Part shown: piece by piece, positions 26,893 through 35,273 of the stretch | How the letters are laid out: each line of letters starts with the position of its first letter | How positions within the stretch are numbered: the first letter of the stretch is position 1 | Assembly: GCA_964511495.1 (NCBI GenBank) | Contig: CAZEFT010000001.1 | Span: forward strand, 191,854 to 255,853 | Length of the DNA stretch: 64,000 nt | Reading direction: 5' to 3' | From: Litorimonas sp964511495 | GTDB lineage: Bacteria; Pseudomonadota; Alphaproteobacteria; Caulobacterales; Maricaulaceae | Notes under the pieces: model-generated | Told to the model about the DNA's origin: nothing | Databases searched by the model: none | What the model saw: the letters and a program-made list of their open reading frames with translations, nothing else | Position numbers and translations under genes: made by a program

Positions 26893-28032
26893 TTATTTCT
26901 TTGTGCCTTGTAATCTTTCATGAATGACCGCACCATCTTTGGTCAAAGCACAGCCTTTAATGATTTCATCATCCCAATCCGGAACGTAAGAGCCGTCTTC
27001 GGCGGTAACCAAAGGCAAGAAAGCTTTCAAATTTTTCGCAAACATGGACGAAGCATCTGACGCCATACGAGACGGCCAGTTGAGATAACCGACAATGTGA
27101 ACGCCGTTTTTGGTCGTTACGATTTCGCCGGGCTTTGCCCCTTCGACATTACCGCCGCGCTCGACAGCCAAATCGACAAGCACTGAACCCGAACGCATTG
27201 TCGCGAGCATTGTCTTATCAATTAACTTGGGAGCTGGACGTCCCGGTATGAGCGCTGTTGTGATAACAATATCTTGTTTCGCGACGTGAGACGCTGTCAG
27301 TTCCGCCTGTAATTTCTGATATTCAGGCGACATTTGCTTGGCGTAACCCCCTGCGGTTTCGGCCGCTTTAAATTCTTCATTCTCTACGGCAATGAATTTC
27401 GCGCCCAGTGAGGCCACTTGTTCCTTCGCGGCGGGACGCACGTCTGTCGCCGTTGTAACAGCACCGAGGCGGCGCGCTGTCGCAATCGCTTGCAATCCGG
27501 CCACACCTGCGCCCATCACGAAAACTTTGGCAGGGGCCACTGTGCCCGCCGCCGTCATCATCATCGGCATGGCGCGTCCATAAATGCCCGCTCCCTCTAC
27601 GACGGCACGATAGCCAGAAAGATTAGATTGCGAGGACAGCACATCCATAGACTGGGCGCGCGAAATACGGGGAATATAATCCAATGCAAAAGCCGTCACA
27701 CCCGCCTTGGCGCAAGCCGTAGCATAACTCGGATTATCTGTTGGATTCAGGAAACCAGTGATACCGGCGCCCTTTTTCAGCCCTGCTACCAGTTTCGCAT
27801 CCGCACCATTGACGGAGAACACAATATCAGCTGTTTTCACACAGCCCGTATTCGATGTCGCAATCTTCGCGCCCGCATCTTTATAATCAGCGTCAGAGAA
27901 ATCAGCCGCTTTGCCCGCCCCTTTGGTGACGCTGACATTATGTCCTGCCTTCACATAAGCTTTGACCGTTTCAGGCGTAGCAGAGACACGATGCTCGGCT
28001 GGACCAGCATCTTTTATGACAGCGATGTGCAA
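26893..28032 (-). CDS. pntAA: NAD(P) transhydrogenase subunit alpha 1 (NAD-binding part)
   Basis: The 379-residue soluble domain I binds NAD(H). It shows the alanine-dehydrogenase-like N-terminus EHRVSATPETVKAYVKAGH, the Rossmann motif VMGAGVAGLQAIATARRLGA, and the mobile-loop region near YAKQMSPEYQ. ALIPGRPAPKLI is also conserved. It heads the block pntAA-pntAB-lipoprotein-pntB and lies 39 bases after the oxidase subunit IV gene. Confidence 0.97.
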   Translation of the reverse strand: MHIAVIKDAGPAEHRVSATPETVKAYVKAGHNVSVTKGAGKAADFSDADYKDAGAKIATSNTGCVKTADIVFSVNGADAKLVAGLKKGAGITGFLNPTDNPSYATACAKAGVTAFALDYIPRISRAQSMDVLSSQSNLSGYRAVVEGAGIYGRAMPMMMTAAGTVAPAKVFVMGAGVAGLQAIATARRLGAVTTATDVRPAAKEQVASLGAKFIAVENEEFKAAETAGGYAKQMSPEYQKLQAELTASHVAKQDIVITTALIPGRPAPKLIDKTMLATMRSGSVLVDLAVERGGNVEGAKPGEIVTTKNGVHIVGYLNWPSRMASDASSMFAKNLKAFLPLVTAEDGSYVPDWDDEIIKGCALTKDGAVIHERLQGTKK

Positions 28033-28071
28033 AGTAAATTCCCCTTAAATTTCTTTGGTATTTGGGCAGAT

Positions 28072-28386
28072 TTATGCCGCGCCGCCCCCTGCCAACATAG
28101 ACAGTAAGACACACGCAATAGCGACGAAGACAGACGTGCCAATAAGCGACACATACCAGACGCCTTTAAATTTCAAGACAATGCCGATCAAAACGCCCAA
28201 GACAATGGTCGCGATAAGAGATGGGAACCACCCCAAGCCCACAGCAAAAACGAGAGTCGGCATAATAACGGTCAAAGCCACCGCGGCTCCACCATATTTC
28301 GTTAATCCCATAAATCCGCTAAAGGCGTCAGACTGGGAGTCTACATTCATTTCACCGCGATTATAATTTGAAGATCCGGCTGCCAT
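28072..28386 (-). CDS. aa3-type cytochrome c oxidase subunit IV-like membrane protein
   Basis: The 104-residue protein has a hydrophilic start with GEMNVDSQSDAFSGFMGLTK, the pattern of bacterial aa3 oxidase subunit IV (PF07835), then three membrane segments. Family members are often only about 50 residues; this longer form regularly precedes pntAA in alphaproteobacteria as far as I recall. AAGGAC lies 6 bases before the ATG. It probably opens the pnt operon. A role in cytochrome oxidase is inferred from the domain only. Confidence 0.82.
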   Translation of the reverse strand: MAAGSSNYNRGEMNVDSQSDAFSGFMGLTKYGGAAVALTVIMPTLVFAVGLGWFPSLIATIVLGVLIGIVLKFKGVWYVSLIGTSVFVAIACVLLSMLAGGGAA

Positions 28387-28727
28387 TTTAAGTCCTTAAG
28401 TCATTGAAGTCCAAATTTTGGGCTTTGCTATCATGCGTTTTGCAAAGCGACAATAGAATCGAGGCTTCAAAACCCTTATTCTCGTTAGAGTTGACGGTCA
28501 ATAACGAGAAAAATACCAATTACCAATACCAATTACAAAGAATTGCCCCGATTTTTGCTAATATTTGGTACGACCAATATTTCTGCTCGTCTGTTTTGGT
28601 CGCTTTAACGCCCTGCTAACCCTGTCTTTTGCCCTTAAATTTACCTGTTTGTCCCATATTGCGACGACATAAGCCACAGGCGTGAAGTGTTTTCATACTC
28701 TGCGGCAGGTAATGAGGGTGAGGATAA
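28387..28727. promoter_or_regulatory. 341-base divergent promoter region with repeats and a palindrome
   Basis: The gap separates the pnt operon from the sigma-54 regulator. It holds a short tandem repeat of TACCAAT-type units (28514-28536, three units) and an imperfect palindrome, AATATTTGG/CCAATATT around TACGA at 28560-28581. Both share the TACCAAT/ATTGGTA core, which suggests binding sites for one regulator. No gene is seen. Basal promoter elements were not identified with confidence. Confidence 0.4.
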
Positions 28728-30185
28728 ATGTCCAAAACGGTTTTAATTGTTGATGATGATCCAACACAACGACGTCTTTTGCAGGCCGTTGTCGAAAAAA
28801 GTGGGTTTTCTGTCTTACAAGCCGATAATGGTGACAGCGCTTTGGATATTGCTTTGGGACCTGACGGTGAAAAAGTGAATGTCATGCTGCTCGACTTGGT
28901 CATGCCAGGTCGCGACGGCATGGAAACATTGGCTGACCTACAGATTAAACGACCTGAACTGCCCGTTATCGTACTCACCGGAAAAGGCTCTATCGAAGCC
29001 GTTGTGAAAGCCATGAAATCCGGAGCTCGCGATTTTGTTGTCAAACCCGCAAGTCCTGAACGCATTATTGTGTCCATTCGCAATGCCTTAGAAATGAAGA
29101 CTTTGGCAAAAGAAGTCACACGCTTGAAAAAGACGAGCGAAGGCAGTTTGCAATTTGATGATTTGATCGGCAATGCGGGCTCTATGCGAACCGTGGTTGC
29201 CATGGGGGAACGCGGCGCGAAAGCCAATATTCCAATCCTCATCACGGGTGAATCCGGTGTTGGTAAAGAAGTCATTGCGCGCGCCATTCAAGGGGCGTCG
29301 GAACGCGCCGGCCAACCTTTCATTACGGTGAATTGCGGGGCTATCCCCGAAAACCTCGTAGAAAGCATCTTATTCGGTCATGAAAAAGGCTCTTTCACAG
29401 GCGCAAACTCTAAACATTTAGGTAAATTTCAAGAAGCCCATACGGGGACTTTATTCCTTGATGAAATTGGTGAATTACCACTGGAGATGCAGGTTAAGTT
29501 ACTGCGTGTCTTGCAAGAGGGCGAAGTTGATCCGATTGGCTCAAAACGTCCGACCCCGGTCGACGTGCGGATTATCAGCGCCACAAATCGTGACCTACAG
29601 GATTGCGTAGGTGATGGGACCTTCCGTGAAGATCTCTATTATCGCCTGAATGTCTTCCCAATCGCTGTGCCGCCTTTGCGCGAAAGGCGGGAAGACATCC
29701 CTGCCCTTACTGAGCATTTTATCAAGCGCTTTAATGCGCAAGAGCGCCTCTCGGTCTCAGGGGCAGAACGGGAAACGCTCGAGATGCTGCAAAATTATGA
29801 ATGGAAAGGGAATGTCCGCCAATTGGAAAATATGATTTTCCGCGCGATGATCCTTTCCGATGGTCATATGCTCAAGCCGCATGATTTCCCGCAAATCTCC
29901 GGCATGGCACCGATTATGTCCTCTCAGCCAAAAACTGACTTTGATACTTTTATGCAAAGCAGTGAAGCGGCATCGCATCAGGATGACAACGGCGTTTCTG
30001 TCTTGGACCGCGAGGGTCATTTACGCACATTGGAAGAGATTGAACGTGACCTTATCCAATTCGCGATCGAGAATTATTCGGGGCATATGTCTGAAGTGGC
30101 GCGTCGATTAGGTATCGGACGCTCGACTCTTTACAGAAAAGTGCGCGAACATGCCCTTGATGTGGAAGATGTGAGGTCCGCTTAA
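28728..30185 (+). CDS. Sigma-54-dependent response regulator (NtrC class, TacA-like)
   Basis: The N-terminal receiver domain (1-120) has acidic pocket DDD (9-11), phospho-acceptor Asp56 in LLDLVMP, and Lys in VVKPAS. The AAA+ sigma-54 activator domain (about 145-375) has Walker A GESGVGKE, the sigma-54 loop GSFTGA (a known variant of GAFTGA), Walker B GTLFLDEIGEL, and the LREDLYYRLNVF motif region. A Fis-type helix-turn-helix closes the protein (MSEVARRLGIGRSTLYRKVRE). In Caulobacter TacA controls stalk genes; this may be its orthologue, but I cannot confirm that. No partner kinase is adjacent. Confidence 0.93.
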   Translation: MSKTVLIVDDDPTQRRLLQAVVEKSGFSVLQADNGDSALDIALGPDGEKVNVMLLDLVMPGRDGMETLADLQIKRPELPVIVLTGKGSIEAVVKAMKSGARDFVVKPASPERIIVSIRNALEMKTLAKEVTRLKKTSEGSLQFDDLIGNAGSMRTVVAMGERGAKANIPILITGESGVGKEVIARAIQGASERAGQPFITVNCGAIPENLVESILFGHEKGSFTGANSKHLGKFQEAHTGTLFLDEIGELPLEMQVKLLRVLQEGEVDPIGSKRPTPVDVRIISATNRDLQDCVGDGTFREDLYYRLNVFPIAVPPLRERREDIPALTEHFIKRFNAQERLSVSGAERETLEMLQNYEWKGNVRQLENMIFRAMILSDGHMLKPHDFPQISGMAPIMSSQPKTDFDTFMQSSEAASHQDDNGVSVLDREGHLRTLEEIERDLIQFAIENYSGHMSEVARRLGIGRSTLYRKVREHALDVEDVRSA

Positions 30186-30223
30186 CCCGAACTTAAGCAA
30201 TAATGTGCTTTTAGAGTGTCATT

Positions 30224-31891
30224 ATGGCTAAGAAATTTTTGATCTCCGGTGGCATTGCCGCACTCGCTCTTGCAGTTACGATTCCCGTCACTGCGAGCCA
30301 CAATCACGGCTTGCGCGGCATGTTTAGCGGCCATCATCAATCCGGTCAGCATCAGAATTATGTTCCGGCCCAAACGTGGCATGAACAAGCCACATGGCAA
30401 AATACACAAGCCACACAAGCACAACCCTATTACGTGGAACAGGTGCAGCCGCAATATTATGCGTCCCATAGCTATGGTGCGCAAAATAACACTTTAGGCT
30501 TACGTGGTTTCCAAAATAGCAATCCACATCAAAATATTTATTATTCACGGGAAGCCGCCCAACAATTTAAGAACAATCGCCATTTCAATGTCGGAAACGT
30601 CTCTGTCCGTACTAATGCCTATCACAGCCGCGATATGCTGGATTGGCAAGAAAATACGACCGGTAAAACACTCACCTTATTGTCCAATCGTGCCAATGGC
30701 CTATTGCAAGATAATTCACTTTATATCGGAGCCGGATTCCAAGGCGGCTTGAAATATCAAAAGACTGACGTCCCCGGGCAATTCCCGATTTTGTCCCGCT
30801 TCCCGTTTTTCTCTGATAATACAGATGATGAGTCCGGCGTCTTCGCGATTGACCACGCCGCTCTCTCTTTCACATCAACCTTTGGCGACTGGACAACCGT
30901 TTACTTACAGCCCGAATATTCCGAAACAGAATATGGCCGTTTCCAAGACGAGTTCCAACTTCGCAAAGCCTATGTTGTCTTTGGTAATTTGGAGAGAACA
31001 CCTTTCTATGCGGCCTTTGGTCGTAAGACCGTCGATTTCGGTAATTTCGACAGTTATAATGCCTTCACTCATAATGAGGGCGCCCATTATTTCTGGACCG
31101 TCTCAGATCAACCGGTATTAGAACTCGGTTTTTATAAAAATGGGTTCAAAGCGACTGCCTCTGCCTTCTCGGCAGGGCGTCAGCTTCGCGTCGCTTTGGC
31201 GGGTGAAGAAAACAATCTTGGTAATTATGCTTTTAATGTCGAGCAAGAAATCCTTCTGGATCGCGTCGGATTGAACCGAAGCGCCTTTACAGTCGGCGGG
31301 GGTTATCTGCATGACACGATTTATCGGGACAATTGGACAGCGCACACATTTGGCGAAAGAAACAGCAGTACGCCCCCGGCCAATCTGATTGAATACCGCA
31401 ATAGTTTGGTTAACGCCTTCGTCGAATATAATTCGCCGTTCTTCGACGCTATGGTCGAATATACAACAACCTTGGAACCTTGGGCAGGAGCCATTCCGCA
31501 AGCCCCGGACGGAACTCCCTTCGCGCAATATTTGATTGACCCGGCAGGCTCTACAACAAGCCGGGACAACATCAATTTTGACGAAGATCTGAGTGTTTTA
31601 GTCGCACAGGCTCGTATCAAACCCGTTATTGCCGGCCGAGAACTGGCTATTGCTGCGACCGGGTCTTGGGGCAATATTAGTGACGATTTCGGCAATCCGA
31701 TAACGGGCACCACATTCGAGAAAAATCAGCAACACGCGGTCAGCGCAGAATATGCAATTAACGACTATCTCGATATTGGCGCGGAATTTGTTTATAATAA
31801 GGGCTTCATCCCCTTTGTCGCACCACAACTTGTGTCTAATGATGAAACAGAAGCCCATGCGATAAATGTTGGATTTAAAGCCCGCTTTTAA
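30224..31891 (+). CDS. Outer-membrane beta-barrel porin (LbtU-like)
   Basis: A signal peptide (cleavage near VTAS) precedes a His/Gln-rich segment (residues 25-95) and then a barrel of about 400 residues with alternating hydrophobic strands and a terminal aromatic (GFKARF). Sections such as AALSFTSTFGDWTTVYLQPE, RKAYVVFGNL and TPFYAAFGRK follow the pattern of LbtU-type siderophore porins. The His/Gln-rich N-terminal segment is not typical of porins and might bind metal. It lies 38 bases after the sigma-54 regulator and might be co-transcribed or regulated with it. Confidence 0.8.
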   Translation: MAKKFLISGGIAALALAVTIPVTASHNHGLRGMFSGHHQSGQHQNYVPAQTWHEQATWQNTQATQAQPYYVEQVQPQYYASHSYGAQNNTLGLRGFQNSNPHQNIYYSREAAQQFKNNRHFNVGNVSVRTNAYHSRDMLDWQENTTGKTLTLLSNRANGLLQDNSLYIGAGFQGGLKYQKTDVPGQFPILSRFPFFSDNTDDESGVFAIDHAALSFTSTFGDWTTVYLQPEYSETEYGRFQDEFQLRKAYVVFGNLERTPFYAAFGRKTVDFGNFDSYNAFTHNEGAHYFWTVSDQPVLELGFYKNGFKATASAFSAGRQLRVALAGEENNLGNYAFNVEQEILLDRVGLNRSAFTVGGGYLHDTIYRDNWTAHTFGERNSSTPPANLIEYRNSLVNAFVEYNSPFFDAMVEYTTTLEPWAGAIPQAPDGTPFAQYLIDPAGSTTSRDNINFDEDLSVLVAQARIKPVIAGRELAIAATGSWGNISDDFGNPITGTTFEKNQQHAVSAEYAINDYLDIGAEFVYNKGFIPFVAPQLVSNDETEAHAINVGFKARF

Positions 31892-32005
31892 TCGACCGAC
31901 AGATTTCTCTAAACCAACTTTTCTTTAAAATCATAGCCTGAATGATACCCACAGGCATGCCTTAGACCCCTCGCCTCTCTCTCAATAAAGTCTATCCTTG
32001 AAAAA

Positions 32006-32031
32006 TGACAACGCTGTCAGTACAACGTTGT
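32006..32031. promoter_or_regulatory. Two LacI-family operator-like palindromes upstream of the xylanase
   Basis: TGACAACGCTGTCA (32006-32019) is a 14-bp near-perfect palindrome with a central CG, and ACAACGTTGT (32022-32031) is a perfect 10-bp palindrome two bases later. Central-CG palindromes of this kind are bound by LacI/GalR regulators that control sugar genes. They lie 51-76 bases before the xylanase ATG, in the expected place for repression. No LacI gene is in the window. Confidence 0.65.
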
Positions 32032-32081
32032 CATAAATCTATGTGTCATTCAAAACACAAATAAAATCATGGCAGGAAATT

Positions 32082-33269
32082 ATGGATGTGACGGCGCAAA
32101 CACGACGCAAACTTTTGGCAAGTGGTGCCGCTTTTGCTCTCGGTGCTTGTGGAGGTGGTTCCGGAACAAGCGGACCGATTTCAATTTCACCTCCTCCCCC
32201 GCCGCCACCTCCGCCTCCACCTCCCCCACCAACGGCTTTCATGCCTACGGATGGCGCCTTTAAAAACGCTTTCCAAAATCAGTTTGTGGTCGGCGCAGCC
32301 ATTGGCACGGCGCAGATAGCAGCAGGGTCGACAGAGGCTTCCATCCTTCAGGCCCAATTTAATTCCATCACAGCCGAAAATGTGATGAAGCCCGCCACGC
32401 TTGCCCCTACAAAAGGCAATTTTGATTTCAGCGAGGCGGATGCACTCATCGCTTTTGCAGAAGCCAATAATATTCAAGTGCGCGGCCATGCTTTACTCTG
32501 GCACCGCGCCACGCCTGATTATTTTTTCCAAGGCACGCCGGCCGAAGTCCGTCAGAATCTCGAAGATTACATCACCGCCGTGGTGACGCATTTCAAAGAT
32601 AAAATTTATGCGTGGGATGTCGTCAACGAAGTTGTAAGCGATAGTGATGGCGGCACAGCCCCTTACCGCGATTCCAATTGGTATCAAGCCGCAAGCGGGC
32701 CTGATTATATTGATTGGGCCTTCCAAGCCGCCCGTGCGGCAGACCCAAACGCTCTACTTTTCATTAATGATTATAACACTGAATTATCCGGAAAACGTGG
32801 GCGCGTCCTAGACGTCGTCACGGACCTGATCAATCGCAATATCCCTTTGGATGGCGTCGGGCATCAAATGCATGTTCAAGCAGCCACACCAGCCGAAGAC
32901 GTTTTAGCGGCTGTCGATGCGGTGGATAATCAATTTATGGGATTAGAAAACCACATCACTGAATTAGACATTTCAATTTATAACGACCCGGGCTCATGCT
33001 TTTCCAGTCAAACGGGTTGTGCCGCAGATTATGGCAATAATATCCCACAAAGCGTGATAGACGATCAGGCGCAGAAATATCGAACGCTTTATAGTGGTTT
33101 TGCGCAACGTTCCAGCATCACCTCTGTGACAACATGGGGTTTGGCGGATAGCCAGTCTTGGTTAAACGGCTATCCCGTTAATCGGACGAATGCGCCGTTG
33201 CTTTATGATCGTAATCTGGACGCCAAAAAAGCTTTACAAGCAATCATTGAGCCTGACTTCGTCATTTAG
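32082..33269 (+). CDS. GH10 endo-1,4-beta-xylanase, Tat-type lipoprotein
   Basis: ATG 32082 is chosen for the AGGA six bases upstream; an in-frame GTG lies 39 bases earlier. The signal TRRKLLASGAAFALGAC combines a twin-arginine motif and a lipobox, so the enzyme should be exported folded and anchored to a membrane. A linker with 14 consecutive prolines spaces the catalytic domain from the lipid. The GH10 barrel has GHALLWHRATP, the acid/base Glu in WDVVNEVVSD and the nucleophile Glu in ITELDISIY. It hydrolyses internal xylan bonds, releasing oligosaccharides. Two LacI-type palindromes upstream imply induction by a sugar. Confidence 0.96.
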   Translation: MDVTAQTRRKLLASGAAFALGACGGGSGTSGPISISPPPPPPPPPPPPPPTAFMPTDGAFKNAFQNQFVVGAAIGTAQIAAGSTEASILQAQFNSITAENVMKPATLAPTKGNFDFSEADALIAFAEANNIQVRGHALLWHRATPDYFFQGTPAEVRQNLEDYITAVVTHFKDKIYAWDVVNEVVSDSDGGTAPYRDSNWYQAASGPDYIDWAFQAARAADPNALLFINDYNTELSGKRGRVLDVVTDLINRNIPLDGVGHQMHVQAATPAEDVLAAVDAVDNQFMGLENHITELDISIYNDPGSCFSSQTGCAADYGNNIPQSVIDDQAQKYRTLYSGFAQRSSITSVTTWGLADSQSWLNGYPVNRTNAPLLYDRNLDAKKALQAIIEPDFVI

Positions 33270-33341
33270 CCCTTTTCACCTTCATAAAAATGAATGGGCG
33301 GCGCATCTAGGCTCTATTGCCTGACGTTTGGATATGCCAAG

Positions 33342-33369
33342 ACGGTCAAGAATAATTAGGCCGTTTTTT
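33342..33369 (+). terminator. Rho-independent terminator after the xylanase
   Basis: The stem ACGGTC/GGCCGT (one G-T pair, 11-base AT-rich loop) is followed by six T. It lies directly before the next plus-strand gene, so it separates the xylanase from the methyltransferase. Confidence 0.6.
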
Positions 33370-33382
33370 ATGCTACACCCTT

Positions 33383-34522
33383 ATGTCACTTTCTCTTATG
33401 TCGCACTCTGACATTTTTGAAATTTTCTTCGCGACGGCACCTGGTCTTGAACCCTTCTTACGGGACGAAGTGAAAGCAGCGGGTTTCCATAATCCCAAAA
33501 CCGTCAAGGGCGGCGTCACCATAGAAGGCCGTTGGCCCGACGTCTGGCGCGCTAACCTTACACTGAGAGGGGCCTCCACCGTCTTGGCACGGATTGGACA
33601 GTTTCGAGCCTTTCATTTGGCACAATTGGATAAACGCTCACGCAAATTTCCTTGGGCCGAAATTTTGACCCAAGGACAGAGTATCAAGGTCGAAGTTGTC
33701 ACCAATCGCAAGTCGAAAATTTATCATACCGGAGCCGCAATTGAGCGTATTGAACGCGCTATTCATGAAGAGTTCGGCGCTGAAATTGCCGATAATCGCG
33801 AGAGCGCAGACACCCTAATCAAAACGCGGATTGATGACAATACCGTTCATCTCTCCGTTGATACATCAGGCATTGGTTTACATAAGCGCGGGCATAAACA
33901 AGCGATGGGCAAAGCCCCGTTACGGGAAACCATGGCGGCTTTGTTATTGCGCGGTTGCGGTTATAAAGGTCATGAGACAGTTTTAGATCCGATGTGTGGC
34001 TCCGGCACCTTCGTCATAGAAGCTGCAGAAATTGCTCAAAATAAAATGGCCGGGCGCAGTCGAAGTTTCGCCTTTGAAAAACTGGCTACTTTTAACGCAG
34101 AGGCCATCGAAGCGGTGAAGCAAAGCTGGCAAGAGGCCTCCACCTCTCATCAGTTCCACGGCTCTGACCGAAACGTCAAAGTGATTGGCATGGCACAGGA
34201 AAATGCAACCCGTGCAGGGATTGCAGATGTTTGTCATTTCTCCCCCACCCCATTGGCGAAACTTAAACGCCCTGACGGGCCTGCGGGATTGGTTATTGTC
34301 AATCCACCTTATGGGGCGCGTATCGGTAAGAAACGCGATCTTTATGCGCTCTATAAATCTTTTGGCGATGTGATGCGGGCCGAGTTTTCGGGTTGGCGCG
34401 TCGGCATGGTGACGGCGGATAGCGGTCTGGCCAAAACCACAGAATTGGATTGGGACAAGGTGAGCCCCCCTATCGCCCATGGCGGTTTACGGGTAAAGCT
34501 GTTCCAAACGAAGCCGCTTTAA
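33383..34522 (+). CDS. RlmL/Trm14-type rRNA methyltransferase
   Basis: The 379-residue protein fits the class I SAM-dependent N2-guanine methyltransferases. An N-terminal ferredoxin/THUMP-like region (residues 10-160, ATAPGLEPFLRDEV) is followed by APLRETMAALLLRG, the SAM-binding motif VLDPMCGSGTF, and the catalytic NPPYG. E. coli RlmL methylates G2445 of 23S rRNA; this shorter protein lacks the second RlmK domain. The start at 33383 has no clear ribosome site, and a second ATG at 33398 is an alternative. Confidence 0.88.
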   Translation: MSLSLMSHSDIFEIFFATAPGLEPFLRDEVKAAGFHNPKTVKGGVTIEGRWPDVWRANLTLRGASTVLARIGQFRAFHLAQLDKRSRKFPWAEILTQGQSIKVEVVTNRKSKIYHTGAAIERIERAIHEEFGAEIADNRESADTLIKTRIDDNTVHLSVDTSGIGLHKRGHKQAMGKAPLRETMAALLLRGCGYKGHETVLDPMCGSGTFVIEAAEIAQNKMAGRSRSFAFEKLATFNAEAIEAVKQSWQEASTSHQFHGSDRNVKVIGMAQENATRAGIADVCHFSPTPLAKLKRPDGPAGLVIVNPPYGARIGKKRDLYALYKSFGDVMRAEFSGWRVGMVTADSGLAKTTELDWDKVSPPIAHGGLRVKLFQTKPL

Positions 34523-34534
34523 TAAGAAAAAACA

Positions 34535-34550
34535 AAGCCTTAGAAGGCTT
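34535..34550. terminator. Hairpin downstream of the methyltransferase
   Basis: AAGCCTT-AG-AAGGCTT forms a short perfect stem. The T-rich tract (TTTGTTTTTT) follows it only on the minus strand, where no gene is being read, so its role as terminator of the plus-strand gene is doubtful. Confidence 0.3.
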
Positions 34551-34690
34551 GCCACATTTCTGCCATCAGTCTGTCAGAAAATTAAGGCAACGTTTTTCTG
34601 CTCTTATGCATTCATCCCTCATCATCGCCTGAACGCAGTGCCCAATACGGTGTGTTGTGTTGGGCAAATGACACAAGAAAGGTAGGACTT

Positions 34691-35209
34691 ATGACTTATT
34701 TAAAGACAACAACACTGACTCTGACAGCAGCATTTTTTGCTTTGGGAACAGCTCATGCGTATGACGCGCCATCTTCATTTACAGAAATTGACACGGATGC
34801 AAATGGACAAGTTAATTTCACTGAATATGCCTATGACGCGCAGTTGCGCGGTCAATCACTGACAATAGCCATGCGCCAATTCAATGTGATTTCAGGTGGG
34901 GAGCAGACGTTTAACCAAGAACAATATACAGCTTCTTTTGCTATCCAAGGCGAGATTGAAGCCCGTAACACTGAAAAAACAGTTCTGATGCCCATCGAGT
35001 CTACAGCTGTATTAGGTGAAGTGGCAACGGGTATTGTGATTGAAGATACTCAGCAAGACCCGGATACGCCCATTGACGAAGGGACAACTAACGAGACCTC
35101 GGACAATGGTGATGCAATATGGGAAGACGAAACGGCTCCTATGAATGGCTCTGACATGAATGCCGCTGAGATGAATAACTCGAAGATGAATGGCGCAGGA
35201 ACAAAGTAA
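34691..35209 (+). CDS. Secreted EF-hand-like protein with Asn/Met-rich tail
   Basis: The start at 34691 has AGGTAGGA upstream; an in-frame ATG 39 bases earlier has none. A signal peptide (ending GTAHA) leads to an EF-hand loop, DTDANGQVNFTEY (Asp, Asp, Asn at positions 1, 3, 5, Glu at 12), so calcium binding is likely. The middle is Gln-rich. The end is acidic and then repetitive in Met-Asn (MNGSDMNAAEMNNSKMNG). This is a single-EF-hand periplasmic protein of 172 residues with no recognised family beyond that motif. Confidence 0.78.
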   Translation: MTYLKTTTLTLTAAFFALGTAHAYDAPSSFTEIDTDANGQVNFTEYAYDAQLRGQSLTIAMRQFNVISGGEQTFNQEQYTASFAIQGEIEARNTEKTVLMPIESTAVLGEVATGIVIEDTQQDPDTPIDEGTTNETSDNGDAIWEDETAPMNGSDMNAAEMNNSKMNGAGTK

Positions 35210-35237
35210 GGCGTCACGTTTATCATATTACCTGATA

Positions 35238-35273
35238 GTCCTATCCCTTGTCCTCCGAGGGGTAGGGCTTTTT
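35238..35273 (+). terminator. Rho-independent terminator
   Basis: GTCCTATCCC pairs with GGGGTAGGGC (two wobble pairs, loop of about 11 bases) and is followed by five T. It ends the EF-hand gene and touches the stop of the converging gene. Confidence 0.85.

Noticed and set aside
28616..29287. Long minus-strand frame opposite the sigma-54 regulator
   Set aside because: It is antisense to a complete, motif-rich response regulator and has low-complexity composition with no domain.
32190..32235. Proline-codon run as a CRISPR or microsatellite array
   Set aside because: It is a coding poly-proline linker with mixed codons inside the xylanase, without spacers.
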